In this document: positions 55,230-63,974 of the stretch, in pieces
Layout of the letters: the number at the start of each line of letters is the position of its first letter
Numbering within the stretch: position 1 is the stretch's first letter
Source of the DNA: Anaerococcus sp. Marseille-Q7828
GTDB lineage: Bacteria > Bacillota > Clostridia > Tissierellales > Peptoniphilaceae
DNA: 64,000 nucleotides
NCBI RefSeq assembly: GCF_949769285.1
Contig: NZ_OX458331.1
Coordinates: 558,001-622,000 of the forward strand
Direction of reading: 5' to 3'
Notes under the pieces: generated by a model
The model's database searches: none
Told to the model about the DNA's origin: nothing
What the model saw: only the letters and a program-made list of their open reading frames with translations
Program-made: the position numbers and the translations under genes

Positions 55230-55436
55230 CTTTGATAGGGAAAGTAGAGATTGGAATTTTTACAGAGAGAGACGATTGCTGAGAAGTCTTAAAAGGAAGA
55301 TTGTCGAAGACCACCCTGGAGTTTTTTAAGAAATTAAAACGTCTGGTCGCGTTAAGACCTTTAATGAGCAAAAAATTAGGTGGAACCACGGATATAACCC
55401 GTCCTTTTATCGGAAACGATAAGGGACGGTTTTTTA
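55230..55436 (+). ncRNA. T-box riboswitch (threonine) upstream of thrS
   Basis: The leader has a stem I region, a specifier candidate ACC (55310-55312 or 55313-55315, both Thr), the T-box sequence AGGTGGAACCACG (55378-55390) and a terminator hairpin (55399-55436). In the antiterminator bulge, TGGA would pair with a tRNA 3' end UCCA, meaning a discriminator U, as in Bacillus tRNA-Thr. Uncharged tRNA-Thr should disrupt the terminator and switch on thrS. A possible promoter lies upstream (TTGAAG 55200-55205, TATTAT 55221-55226, spacer 15). The stretch 55083-55229 otherwise shows no gene and no clear terminator for the coiled-coil gene. Confidence 0.9.
55399..55436 (+). terminator. T-box-controlled terminator
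   Basis: CCGTCCTTTTATCG / CGATAAGGGACGG stem with a GAAA loop, then six T. It overlaps the end of the T-box antiterminator region. Confidence 0.85.
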
Positions 55437-55462
55437 TTTGTGAAAAAAAGTTAGGAGAGATT

Positions 55463-57385
55463 ATGATTAAAATTACATTGCCAGATGATTCTGTAAGAGA
55501 ATATGAAAATGGCGTAAAAGTTGGAGAAGTTACAAAAGACATTTCTGAAGGCCTATACAGGGCTGCCCTTGGGGCTGTTGTAAACGGCAAAGTCATGGGC
55601 TATGCTGAACCAATCACAGAAGATAGTGACTTTAGAGTAGTAAAATTTGAGGATAAGGAAGGCAAGGAAATATTCTGGCATACAACAAGCCATGTTATGG
55701 CTGCTGCTATCAAGAAACTTTGGCCAGATACTAAATTTGCCATAGGACCTGCTATAGGAGATGGCTTCTACTACGACATGGACGTAGACCACAGATTTGT
55801 TCCAGAAGATTTCGAAAAAATCGAAAAAGAAATGCTTGCTATAGCAAAATCTGACCAAAAACTTGAAAGAGTAGAAATTTCAAGAGATGAAGCTCTAAAG
55901 ATGTTTGAAGAAGAAGGTCAAGACTACAAAGTAGAGCTAATAAATGACCTTCCAGCAGATGAAATGATTACCCTATATAAGATGGGTGATGTATTTACAG
56001 ACCTTTGTGCAGGTCCACACCTTGAATCAACAAAGAAAATCAAGGCAGTTAAGCTAAAAACAATAGCTGGTGCATATTGGAGAGGGGATTCTGACCGCCA
56101 AATGCTACAAAGAATCTACGGTATTTCTTTTGAAAAGGCTAGCCAACTAAGTGAATGGGAAGAATTACAAAAAGAAATTGAACGCCGTGACCACAGAAAG
56201 ATAGGAAAAGAAATGGACCTATTTGCCTTCCACGAAGAAGGACCAGGATTCCCATTCTTCCATCCAAATGGAATGATTCTAATGAACGAACTACTAGACT
56301 GGTGGAGAGGTGTTCTTGAAGAACGTGGATATGGAGAAATCAAAACTCCACTTATAATGAATGAAGAATTATGGCATAGATCAGGTCACTGGGACCACTA
56401 CAAAGAAAATATGTACTTCACAAAAATTGACGAAGAAGACTATGCTATAAAACCAATGAACTGCCCAGGATCAGTTTTGACCTACGCATCTAACCAACAT
56501 TCATATAGGGACCTACCAATCAGACTTGCAGAATTTGGCCAAGTTCACAGACACGAACTATCAGGAACCCTACATGGACTATTCAGGGTAAGAACATTTA
56601 CCCAAGATGATGCCCACGTATATTGTTTGCCAAGCCAAATCAAAGAAGAAGTTTACAAGATGATTGACCTTGCAGACCTTCTATACTCAACATTTGGTTT
56701 CAAATACACACTAGAGTTATCAACAAGACCAGATGATTTTATGGGAGATATCAAAGATTGGGACTTTGCCGAAGAACAACTAAAGGCAGCCCTTGAAGAA
56801 CGTGGTATGGAATACGAACTAAACCCAGGAGATGGTGCATTCTACGGACCAAAGATTGACTTCCACCTAGAAGATGCAGCAAAAAGAACCTGGCAATGCG
56901 GAACTATCCAACTAGACTTCCAATTACCACAAAACTTTGATTTAACATATGTAGATGAAAATGGTGAGAAGAAAAGACCAGTAATGCTTCACAGAGCTCT
57001 CCTTGGATCTGTAGAAAGATTTATAGGAGTACTAACAGAACACTTTGCAGGAAGATTCCCACTATGGCTAAACCCAGAGCAAGTAGTAATCATCCCAGTA
57101 TCTGACAAATTCCTAGATACAGCTCACAAACTACAAGATAAAATCAGTGATGGTGGATTTAGAGTAAAGGTAGATGAAAGAAGCGAGGGAGTAGGTTACA
57201 AGATCCGTCAAGCACAATTAATGCGTGCAAACTATATGTTAGTAGTAGGAGAAAAGGAAGAAAGCTCAAAGCTACTAACAGTAAGAAATAGAGATGGTGA
57301 GGAAACACCAGAAGTAAGCTTAGAAGAATTTATCGAGAAAATATCAGAAGAAAGCAAAACAAAATCAGTAAAATCAGCATTCTAA
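55463..57385 (+). CDS. thrS: Threonyl-tRNA synthetase
   Basis: This class II aminoacyl-tRNA synthetase has 640 residues: a TGS domain (1-62), an editing domain with His73-x3-His77 (HTTSH) and the CAGPH motif, a catalytic core with GPGFPFFHPNGM, MNCPGSVLTY and RLAEFGQVHRHE, and an anticodon-binding domain (VIIPVSDKFLDTAHKL to the end). ATG 55463 follows TAGGAGAG; the frame is open back to 55301 but that part lies in the T-box leader. Expression is controlled by the upstream T-box. Confidence 0.96.
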   Translation: MIKITLPDDSVREYENGVKVGEVTKDISEGLYRAALGAVVNGKVMGYAEPITEDSDFRVVKFEDKEGKEIFWHTTSHVMAAAIKKLWPDTKFAIGPAIGDGFYYDMDVDHRFVPEDFEKIEKEMLAIAKSDQKLERVEISRDEALKMFEEEGQDYKVELINDLPADEMITLYKMGDVFTDLCAGPHLESTKKIKAVKLKTIAGAYWRGDSDRQMLQRIYGISFEKASQLSEWEELQKEIERRDHRKIGKEMDLFAFHEEGPGFPFFHPNGMILMNELLDWWRGVLEERGYGEIKTPLIMNEELWHRSGHWDHYKENMYFTKIDEEDYAIKPMNCPGSVLTYASNQHSYRDLPIRLAEFGQVHRHELSGTLHGLFRVRTFTQDDAHVYCLPSQIKEEVYKMIDLADLLYSTFGFKYTLELSTRPDDFMGDIKDWDFAEEQLKAALEERGMEYELNPGDGAFYGPKIDFHLEDAAKRTWQCGTIQLDFQLPQNFDLTYVDENGEKKRPVMLHRALLGSVERFIGVLTEHFAGRFPLWLNPEQVVIIPVSDKFLDTAHKLQDKISDGGFRVKVDERSEGVGYKIRQAQLMRANYMLVVGEKEESSKLLTVRNRDGEETPEVSLEEFIEKISEESKTKSVKSAF

Positions 57386-57400
57386 TTGGATGATAAGCTG

Positions 57401-57430
57401 AAAATCCTAGGATAATTTCCTGGGATTTTT
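57401..57430 (+). terminator. Intrinsic terminator after thrS
   Basis: AAAATCCTAGGA/TCCTGGGATTTT stem (one G-T pair) with a TAATT loop, ending in T. Confidence 0.82.
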
Positions 57431-57450
57431 GCTTTAAAGCATAAAACATC

Positions 57451-57480
57451 TTGACAGAATTTTACTAAATGGTTTATTGT
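57451..57480 (+). promoter_or_regulatory. Promoter for the MATE gene
   Basis: TTGACA (57451-57456), an 18-base spacer and TATTGT (57475-57480). Confidence 0.55.
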
Positions 57481-57512
57481 ATAAGCTTATACAAAAAATT
57501 AGTGGAGAAATT

Positions 57513-58883
57513 ATGACAGACATACAAGATATACAAATAAAAGAAAACAAAATGGGAACCATGCCTGTAGGTAAACTTCTCTTACAGATGTCCATACCTA
57601 TGGTAATCTCTATGCTAGTCCAATCAATCTATAACGTAGTAGATTCCATCTTCGTAGCACAAATCTCCGAAGAAGCCCTCACAGCAGTATCCCTAGCCTT
57701 TCCAGTACAAAATATCCTAATAGCCTTTGGAGTAGGTATAGGAGTAGGTTCATCAGCCCTCTTGAGTAGGTTTTTGGGAGAAAATAACAGAGAAAGAGTA
57801 GGATCTGTTGCTAGACACGGAGTAATCCTTGCCACGATCCTATCAGTAGTATTTGCCGTTCTTGGAGTGCTTTTCACAAATTCATACGCCCTAGCCCAAA
57901 AGCAAAACGAAATTGTCACAAACTATACAAAGGAATACCTATACATAGTGACAATATTTTCTGCCGGCATATTCTTTCAAATACTAGCAGAAAAGCTCCT
58001 CCAAGCCACATCACTAACCAACTATACGATGATAACCCAAATATCAGGGGCTGTCCTAAACCTAATCATTGACCCAATTCTAATCTTTGGCCTATTTGGA
58101 TTTCCAAGGCTTGAAGTAAAGGGAGCAGCAATAGCCACTGTCCTAGGCCAAGTTGGAGGAGCCTTGATAGGCCTATACTTCAACAAGACAAAAAACAAGG
58201 AAATCAAATTTACATCAGACAAATTCAAATTGCACGCTGACATAGTAAAGCAAATATTTTGGATAGGAATCCCATCCATAGTAATGTCAACTATAGGTTC
58301 CATAGTAGTATTTGTCCTAAACCAAATCCTAAACAAATTTGGATCATCAGCCATAGCAGCATATGGAGTAATGTTTAAATTCCAATCATTTGCTTTCTTG
58401 CCAGTCATAGGCATATCAAATGCCCTCACAACCATAGTAGCCTATAACTACGGAGCAAGAAAAAAGGAAAGGATCAAAGAAGCAATAGGACTTGCAATGA
58501 AAAGCTCCTTTGTCCTAGTATCCATATCAATCCTAGTAATGTGGATATGGCCAGAACAACTTTTAGGCCTCTTTAACGCAACAGAAACAATGATAGAAAT
58601 AGGAGTGCCAATGATGCGCATAGTAAGCCTCTCTTACTTTGTAGCAATCCCATCAGTAGTAGCAGTAGGAGGAGTATTCCAATCCCTAGGCAATTGGCAA
58701 GTAGCAATACTCCAATCCTTCCTAAGACAATTCATAATACTAGTACCAATATTCTACGCTCTATCCCTAACAGGTGACTTAAACATAGCCTGGTGGTCAT
58801 TTTTCATAGCAGAATTCCTTGACTCTATTTTATGTATATGGTGGCTAAAAAAAGATATTAGAAATAAGATTGATGTTTTGTAA
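57513..58883 (+). CDS. MATE family efflux transporter
   Basis: This 456-residue membrane protein has 12 hydrophobic segments in two halves. The N-terminal MPVGKLLLQMSIPMVISMLVQSIYNVVDSIFVAQI and PVQNILIAFGVGIGVGSSALLSRFLGE are typical of the MATE family (NorM/MepA-like branch), which exports cationic drugs using Na+ or H+. In the second half FQSFAFLPVIGISNALTTIVAYNYGA is conserved. ATG 57513 with GGAGA upstream is chosen over ATG 57477, which lies within the promoter region. Confidence 0.88.
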   Translation: MTDIQDIQIKENKMGTMPVGKLLLQMSIPMVISMLVQSIYNVVDSIFVAQISEEALTAVSLAFPVQNILIAFGVGIGVGSSALLSRFLGENNRERVGSVARHGVILATILSVVFAVLGVLFTNSYALAQKQNEIVTNYTKEYLYIVTIFSAGIFFQILAEKLLQATSLTNYTMITQISGAVLNLIIDPILIFGLFGFPRLEVKGAAIATVLGQVGGALIGLYFNKTKNKEIKFTSDKFKLHADIVKQIFWIGIPSIVMSTIGSIVVFVLNQILNKFGSSAIAAYGVMFKFQSFAFLPVIGISNALTTIVAYNYGARKKERIKEAIGLAMKSSFVLVSISILVMWIWPEQLLGLFNATETMIEIGVPMMRIVSLSYFVAIPSVVAVGGVFQSLGNWQVAILQSFLRQFIILVPIFYALSLTGDLNIAWWSFFIAEFLDSILCIWWLKKDIRNKIDVL

Positions 58884-58891
58884 GATGTAAA

Positions 58892-58924
58892 AAAAGATGA
58901 GATTTTTAAGGATCTCATCTTTTT
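58892..58924. terminator. Bidirectional terminator between the MATE gene and the GHKL cluster
   Basis: A 12-base-pair stem AAAAGATGAGAT/ATCTCATCTTTT with an 8-base loop lies between two convergent genes and has A/T tracts on both sides. Confidence 0.85.
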
Positions 58925-58940
58925 AGTCTAATGGATATGT

Positions 58941-59681
58941 TTACCTATACATTTTTAATGCTTTCATTATTTCATCTGAAAGGTCCTGCTTGGTCATTAG
59001 CGGACTTTGAATTATTGGATAATTTTTGTTTAATTCGAAAATAACTCTTCTTCCATACCTTGGGTCTTTTTCGTGCAGGTCTGGTCTATCTTTAATCCTT
59101 GATTTCATTATTTCAGATAGGCCCTTTTCTTCAATTATTGCTAGAAAATTCATAGTGAATTGTCTATTTTTAAAAACTGATGTTTTTAGAATATAGTTGT
59201 ATAAATCTAAGTTCTTAACTATGATTTCTATATACTTTTCTTCTTCCTCTCTATTTTGGGGCTCAGAATCTTGGATATATTCAGCTGCAATAACACACTT
59301 GTAAATATAATTCTCCCAGTCGAATTTCCTAGTTACAATCCTATTAAAATCTTTAAAGTCTTTTATCAGTTCCCCGTAATCTTTAATTATCTCATCCCTT
59401 TTTGTAATTTCCCATGAGTGCCAAAATCTTCCGCTCAAGTGGATACTTCTATCTGTATTTATATAATGGTCTAAAATTGTAGATATAGCTTTTTTAAAGT
59501 CATCTTGTTTCTTAACTTCATCCATAGTGGCAATGTATATAGGAAAATAAGGTGCATCTTCAAGATTTATTATTTCTCCTGAAAAATAATCTTTATCTTC
59601 TGAAATACTGTTATTCATAAAGTCGTGATATAATTCCTCGTTTTTTTTATAATTCTTATCCAGAAGCCTAATCTTCACCAA
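58941..59681 (-). CDS. Unrecognised protein, third gene of the GHKL ATPase cluster
   Basis: This 246-residue soluble, mostly helical and charged protein has no motif I recognise. Notable features are an N-terminal LDKNYKKNEELYHDF, an aromatic patch SGRFWHSWEITKRDE (about 104-118), REEEEKYIEIIVKNLDLYNYILK, and a C-terminal RRVIFELNKNYPIIQSPLM. No signal peptide or membrane helix is present. Its start overlaps the end of the middle gene by 14 bases, the same overlap seen between the first two genes, so the three are translationally coupled. It could be a nuclease-like effector or structural partner, but neither is shown by the sequence. Confidence 0.75.
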   Translation of the reverse strand: MVKIRLLDKNYKKNEELYHDFMNNSISEDKDYFSGEIINLEDAPYFPIYIATMDEVKKQDDFKKAISTILDHYINTDRSIHLSGRFWHSWEITKRDEIIKDYGELIKDFKDFNRIVTRKFDWENYIYKCVIAAEYIQDSEPQNREEEEKYIEIIVKNLDLYNYILKTSVFKNRQFTMNFLAIIEEKGLSEIMKSRIKDRPDLHEKDPRYGRRVIFELNKNYPIIQSPLMTKQDLSDEIMKALKMYR

Positions 59682-60537
59682 TTAGCACACCTACTTCCTT
59701 AACAAAATTTCCAATTAAATTTGGAGATAGACAATAAATCACCTTGTCAATATCTTCTTTTTTTATATAATCTATATTCTTATCTTCTAGTAAAATTGCT
59801 AGCTTATTAAATAACACATTATCTCTATCAATATCTCGTACAAAAATGCCTTCTTCATTATCGTTATAAACATCAAGTAGGGTTTGATCTATAAGATATT
59901 CAAAAGCTCTACACAAGCCAATATAATAGTACATGTTTAATAAGGAGTGACTACTAAATTGGTTGTCAAACATTATTCTTTTGTTATTAAATACCAATAA
60001 AATAGTTTCTGAATTGGAATCTATTTTAATTCTAAAGTCCTCATCGAGATTTTCATCGATATCGTACTCAAATAAATCTATAGGATTATTAGAAATAGCT
60101 TCCATTGTTACTAGATTAGAATATCCTAAAATCGCATATCTTTCCGCTTCAATCATGCCTTTAAAATTTGTATAAAAATCGTTCAATTCATCACAAAGCA
60201 AGAATGATATATTTTCTTTAGCATGTATCTGGAGTTGGGCATCGAATTTATTATTTAGATTTATCCTAGAGCTAGGTATTGTAATAGAACCCTCATTATT
60301 ATTAATTTCAAAAATTTTGCTATCTGTTTCTGAGATTACAAGTATCATAGCTGCTTTTCTATCAATAAGTAAGTTTTTTATAAATTGAGAATTTATTAAT
60401 GTACTATAATTTATAATATAATTATTATCTATTCTTTCTATATTTTCTATATCTAACTCAATAGTATTGTCTATATAAGAATCATTATCTAAGGATAAGA
60501 TTGGATATGGAAATGATGCATTTTTAGTATATATCAT
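59668..60537 (-). CDS. Unrecognised protein, middle gene of the GHKL ATPase cluster
   Basis: This 289-residue soluble acidic protein has no family recognised. The first 120 residues look beta-rich (NASFPYPILSLDNDSYIDNTIEL, ITIPSSRINLNNKFDAQLQI). The second half looks helical (LLNMYYYIGLCRAFEYLIDQTLLDVYN) and ends in SPNLIGNFVKEVGVLIGED. It overlaps the GHKL ATPase gene upstream and the third gene downstream by 14 bases each. Obligate co-production suggests a subunit of a complex with the ATPase. Confidence 0.75.
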   Translation of the reverse strand: MIYTKNASFPYPILSLDNDSYIDNTIELDIENIERIDNNYIINYSTLINSQFIKNLLIDRKAAMILVISETDSKIFEINNNEGSITIPSSRINLNNKFDAQLQIHAKENISFLLCDELNDFYTNFKGMIEAERYAILGYSNLVTMEAISNNPIDLFEYDIDENLDEDFRIKIDSNSETILLVFNNKRIMFDNQFSSHSLLNMYYYIGLCRAFEYLIDQTLLDVYNDNEEGIFVRDIDRDNVLFNKLAILLEDKNIDYIKKEDIDKVIYCLSPNLIGNFVKEVGVLIGED

Positions 60538-62449
60538 TATTAATTCCTACCTTGTAAATGTATTTCAAAGATCTATTACCATTATTAGTAAATTTAAAGA
60601 TTAAATTAATTTTTTTATTATATATTTTAACATCATAAATTTTATCTTCATCAAATTTATATATGTCACCTGATTTATAATCTGATATTTCTTCATAGCA
60701 TTTTATAAGATTTAGCTCATCATCATACTCTTTTCCATCGCCATCTATGACTTTTAAACTTATGTCTACGCTATCTATTTTATTAAATTCATCAATATCT
60801 AAAAAGTTAATTTCCAGCATTTCATAAGTTCCAGCAACAGCTCTCTTTATTGATTCTGGCTGCATTACAAAAATTCCTTTAGAGCTTTCAGATGTTGTTT
60901 TTAGCTTTCTTGGTTTTCTCTTTCTTTTACTTTCTGGAGTACTAGCTTTTTCGCCAGAAGTTTTCCTTTCGGATCGTGATTCTTTTTTCACTCTCTTGTT
61001 AATTTTTATATTATCACCACCTATTTCGATAGTTTGTGTACTACTTTTTATAACTCTACTAAAGTCAAGATTTGCCTTGTAAAACAACTCATCAGTATTT
61101 AACTTTCCTTGTGGTTGATCATAAACAGAAAGATTTTCATCGATAACTTTTCTAATTTCTTTTTCTATTCCATTAATAAATTTGATAGCTTTGTTTTGAC
61201 TTTCTTTATCTCTTAGTGATTTAGCACTTATTTCAGTATGAGACTTATTTTCAAGGGTTTTAAGATATTCATCTTCATTTGGTCCACCAATAATTACTGC
61301 TGTATAAGGAGCCCTTACTTTGCCAGGAACTTTATGATCTTCAATTTTCATCCCAATTGATCTAAAGATCGCTGTTCGTCCTGAATTTATTTCTTTATCA
61401 TGTGCCATAAAATACAAATCAAAATTATAACTTTCATTGTACTTAGCTGGCAGCTCTACTTTAATTGGTTGAGCATCATATTCTGTGTATGCTTGGAGAT
61501 ATCTAGGTGTAAATTCAATTTTAAGCTCATCTTCGTCATCAGTTGGGTAAATTTTTTCATCATTTACAAGATTTTTTATAGTATCCTTATTTATGATATA
61601 TTTTTGTTTATCAAAAATCACTTGAGCAATTAGTTTTTCTTTTAATATTGCTATAAAAAAGTTGTTGATTATAGATTTGACTATATCTATTGGGTCACTA
61701 GTAAATCTTATATATGGAATGATTATTTTTAGACCACGAGTACTCTTATGAAAAATCTCATGGAAATCTTTATTTATTAAAGGAATTCTATCTTTCAAGG
61801 AGGTGTTTTCAATTAGGAAACCAGTCCCTCTATATGACTTATTATTATATTTGTGGTCAAATAGCTCTACAGAACCACCTAAGTTTTCAACTCCATTTTC
61901 ATCATGATTAGCAAAATACATTAAATGGATATCGGATGCTGAATTTATAGCTATTTTACCTACACCATGTGAACCTCCTCTGGATTGTTCGCTTACATTG
62001 GTTGATGCTCCATGAATACCTGTGTTGTACGCATAAATTTCATATGGAGTCAACACATCTGTAGTTTTTGAAGTTGATAGACCAGTCGTGTTTCTGTCTT
62101 CAAGAGTTAGAACATCAATAGTTGACAATTTTTCTAATTTTTTCATGTGGTCAGTTATTTCTAAAGTATAGTTATTTCCTGGATTCAGAGATTTTATGTG
62201 TTCAAAAACACTTTCAATACCTGGCAAGTCTTTTTTTTGCACCGAAGTGCTGCTAATAATAACTTCAACTGGTTTAGTCATATCAAGCTGAGCATCAAGT
62301 GAATTTTGAACTACTTCTCTAATTGTAGACTCAGAAGTAAATTTCTTTGTTGAATTATCACCAATTATGTCTCTGAAGTATTCTAAGCTTTGATTAAAAC
62401 TATGACTTTGAGTATGTTCTGTACCAATAAAGGCGAATATTTCTTTCAT
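60524..62449 (-). CDS. GHKL-type (MORC/HSP90-like) ATPase
   Basis: This 641-residue protein has an N-terminal Bergerat-fold ATPase. The N-box is REVVQNSLDA (Glu45, Asn49, Asp52), motif G1 is LEDRNTTGL (Asp118, Gly123), and the ATP-lid G2 is RGGSHGVGK (158-165). A transducer-like middle region follows (about 200-480). Then come a strongly basic Lys/Arg/Ser linker (about 488-530) that could bind nucleic acid, and a beta-rich C-terminal domain (about 535-641). The lid resembles MORC/MutL-type ATPases, some of which occur in bacterial restriction-modification and other anti-phage loci. No methyltransferase or helicase is nearby. ATG 62449 follows AAGGA. Confidence 0.82.
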   Translation of the reverse strand: MKEIFAFIGTEHTQSHSFNQSLEYFRDIIGDNSTKKFTSESTIREVVQNSLDAQLDMTKPVEVIISSTSVQKKDLPGIESVFEHIKSLNPGNNYTLEITDHMKKLEKLSTIDVLTLEDRNTTGLSTSKTTDVLTPYEIYAYNTGIHGASTNVSEQSRGGSHGVGKIAINSASDIHLMYFANHDENGVENLGGSVELFDHKYNNKSYRGTGFLIENTSLKDRIPLINKDFHEIFHKSTRGLKIIIPYIRFTSDPIDIVKSIINNFFIAILKEKLIAQVIFDKQKYIINKDTIKNLVNDEKIYPTDDEDELKIEFTPRYLQAYTEYDAQPIKVELPAKYNESYNFDLYFMAHDKEINSGRTAIFRSIGMKIEDHKVPGKVRAPYTAVIIGGPNEDEYLKTLENKSHTEISAKSLRDKESQNKAIKFINGIEKEIRKVIDENLSVYDQPQGKLNTDELFYKANLDFSRVIKSSTQTIEIGGDNIKINKRVKKESRSERKTSGEKASTPESKRKRKPRKLKTTSESSKGIFVMQPESIKRAVAGTYEMLEINFLDIDEFNKIDSVDISLKVIDGDGKEYDDELNLIKCYEEISDYKSGDIYKFDEDKIYDVKIYNKKINLIFKFTNNGNRSLKYIYKVGINNDIY

Positions 62450-62551
62450 AAACTATCCTTCCAAATTATAAATAGTGTTTAATTTATATTATTTTTAAGC
62501 TATTGCAAAGACGGTATATTCTTCATAGTATAATTAGATCATAAAAACATC

Positions 62552-62563
62552 ATTTGATCAAAT
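62552..62563. repeat. GATC palindrome in the divergent intergenic region
   Basis: ATTTGATCAAAT is a perfect 12-bp palindrome. Four other GATC tetramers (near 62537, 62589, 62632, 62645) lie within about 110 bases, between the GHKL ATPase gene and the 61-residue gene. Confidence 0.5.
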
Positions 62564-62613
62564 TTTATAGTTACATTAGTGTAAGAAGATCTAAGATATA
62601 AACTTCAAAGCCA

Positions 62614-62650
62614 TTGACTAAGAAAAAAATTGATCATATAATACGATCAA
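62614..62650 (+). promoter_or_regulatory. Promoter and operator of the 61-residue gene
   Basis: TTGACT (62614-62619), a 17-base spacer and TATAAT (62637-62642) form a strong promoter. The inverted repeat TTGATC-N9-GATCAA (62630-62650) straddles the -10, so a repressor bound there would block transcription. Confidence 0.7.
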
Positions 62651-62665
62651 AAATTAGGAGGGATT

Positions 62666-62851
62666 ATGAAAGTTTCTTATAATAGAATTGAGTATCTTGA
62701 AAGTGAAATAGAGGTTGATGAGATTGTTTTGTACGAGAATTTTGATGGGGATTTGATTTCATATATTAGATTTTATGAGGACCAGTCAGAGGATTCCTAC
62801 GAGAAAATCCAAAGGGTTGGAGTTTTTGATATTGGTATTGAGTTACTTTAA
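62666..62851 (+). CDS. Small acidic protein, 61 residues, function unknown
   Basis: This short open frame begins MKVSYNRIEYLESEI and is very acidic (many Asp and Glu). It looks like a small beta/alpha fold with no recognised family. Reality is supported by a near-consensus promoter, AGGAGGG at 62656-62662, and a long terminator just after the stop. It is divergent from the three-gene GHKL ATPase operon and shares its intergenic region. It could be a regulator, an inhibitor or an unrelated gene. Confidence 0.6.
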   Translation: MKVSYNRIEYLESEIEVDEIVLYENFDGDLISYIRFYEDQSEDSYEKIQRVGVFDIGIELL

Positions 62852-62857
62852 ATAGAT

Positions 62858-62912
62858 AAAATAACCCAGTGCCCAACATTTTATTCTAGATTTTGAGCAT
62901 TGGGTTATTTTA
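62858..62912. terminator. Bidirectional terminator between the 61-residue gene and the TIM-barrel gene
   Basis: A 15-base-pair stem AAAATAACCCAGTGC/GCATTGGGTTATTTT (one G-T pair) lies between convergent genes. Confidence 0.82.
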
Positions 62913-62924
62913 ATTGCTATAACT

Positions 62925-63854
62925 TTATTCCTCCCCATTCCTAAAGTTACTCGAACTCATTTGGTACATTTGCCATCTTACTCCTCTGATGGCTACTCCC
63001 ATGGTGTAGATGTTTTCTGGCAAGGATATGCCGTTCATTGCGTCTCCTATGTGTTGGAGGTGGGCGCCGTTTGCTTTTGCTGCTAGGGCGATTTGTCTTA
63101 TGGTGTTTTCATCGCTTGTTTCTTGGCTGGTTCCTATGGCTGACATGATGAGGACTTTTTCTTCTATATTTTTGCTTGTGTTGTAGTCATAGACATAGTC
63201 TGCTATTTCTTTTAGATCATCTTCGTTAAAGTGTGGGACTGTATATGGTGCTGGGACTAGGAGTATGTCTGTGCCTGCTTTGATGAAGTCTTTGGCTATT
63301 TCTAGGTTCATTACAGGTCCGTCCGTTCCTGCAGCGTGCATTTTGCCTGCTATGACAAGGCCTTTGAAGTTTTCTTTGGCTTCTTTTATGGCTTCTAGTA
63401 TTTGACTATTGGTTACTCCTGTTCCTGGGTTGCCTGTTAGGCATATGAGATCTAGGCCAAGGTCATTTGCTAATTTGTAGTTTTCTATGGATGCAATCCT
63501 GCCTTTTGGTAGTTCTTCTCTACTTTGGGTCATTTCTGCATTAGTATCTACTGGCTCTAGGTTGACTCCTAGGGGTCTGGATGTTGCGCGTTTTAGCCAT
63601 GCCAAGTGATTTGATGCTTCTTCTGGTACGCCGTTTATTGTTGGGTTTTCTAGGTCTAGGGCATTTAGTAGTAGTATGTCTGCTCCAAAGGCTCTTTCTA
63701 TTTCGGCATTTGTAAGTCCTCCGATATAGGGTTGGGCTGATACGACTGATTCTGATACTATTACCCTGCCTTCTGATGCTAGTATGGCTTGTTTTAGTTC
63801 CATAGGGCTAGCTTTGAGGTAATCTGCTCCTTGGTAGTTTAATAATCTTTTCAT
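62925..63854 (-). CDS. TIM-barrel protein of unknown function (PEP-phosphonomutase-like/DUF7916-like)
   Basis: This 309-residue soluble protein begins MKRLLNYQGADYLKASPMELKQAILASEGRVIVSE. Regular beta-alpha segments follow, with GGLTNAEIERAFGADILLLNALD, RPLGVNLEPVD, LDLICLTGNPGTGVTNSQI, GLVIAGKMHAAGTDGPV and a C-terminal GAHLQHIGDAMNGIS, consistent with a phosphate-binding TIM barrel. Related proteins are often labelled haloacid-dehalogenase-like or PEP phosphonomutase without proof and occur beside sugar PTS genes; my family match is from memory. ATG 63854 follows AAGGAG. It ends at the bidirectional terminator. Confidence 0.68.
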   Translation of the reverse strand: MKRLLNYQGADYLKASPMELKQAILASEGRVIVSESVVSAQPYIGGLTNAEIERAFGADILLLNALDLENPTINGVPEEASNHLAWLKRATSRPLGVNLEPVDTNAEMTQSREELPKGRIASIENYKLANDLGLDLICLTGNPGTGVTNSQILEAIKEAKENFKGLVIAGKMHAAGTDGPVMNLEIAKDFIKAGTDILLVPAPYTVPHFNEDDLKEIADYVYDYNTSKNIEEKVLIMSAIGTSQETSDENTIRQIALAAKANGAHLQHIGDAMNGISLPENIYTMGVAIRGVRWQMYQMSSSNFRNGEE

Positions 63855-63974
63855 TTTATTCTCCTTTTTGATATTTTACCCAATTAAGATCTAAGTATTA
63901 AATTGGGGGGTATATTATAATTAACAATATTAGCCAGAGAATCTATTTTCCAATAACATAAAGGGGTGGTATAA

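Noticed and set aside
55301-55462. Upstream extension of thrS
   Set aside because: This stretch is the T-box leader including its terminator; the TGS domain begins at ATG 55463.
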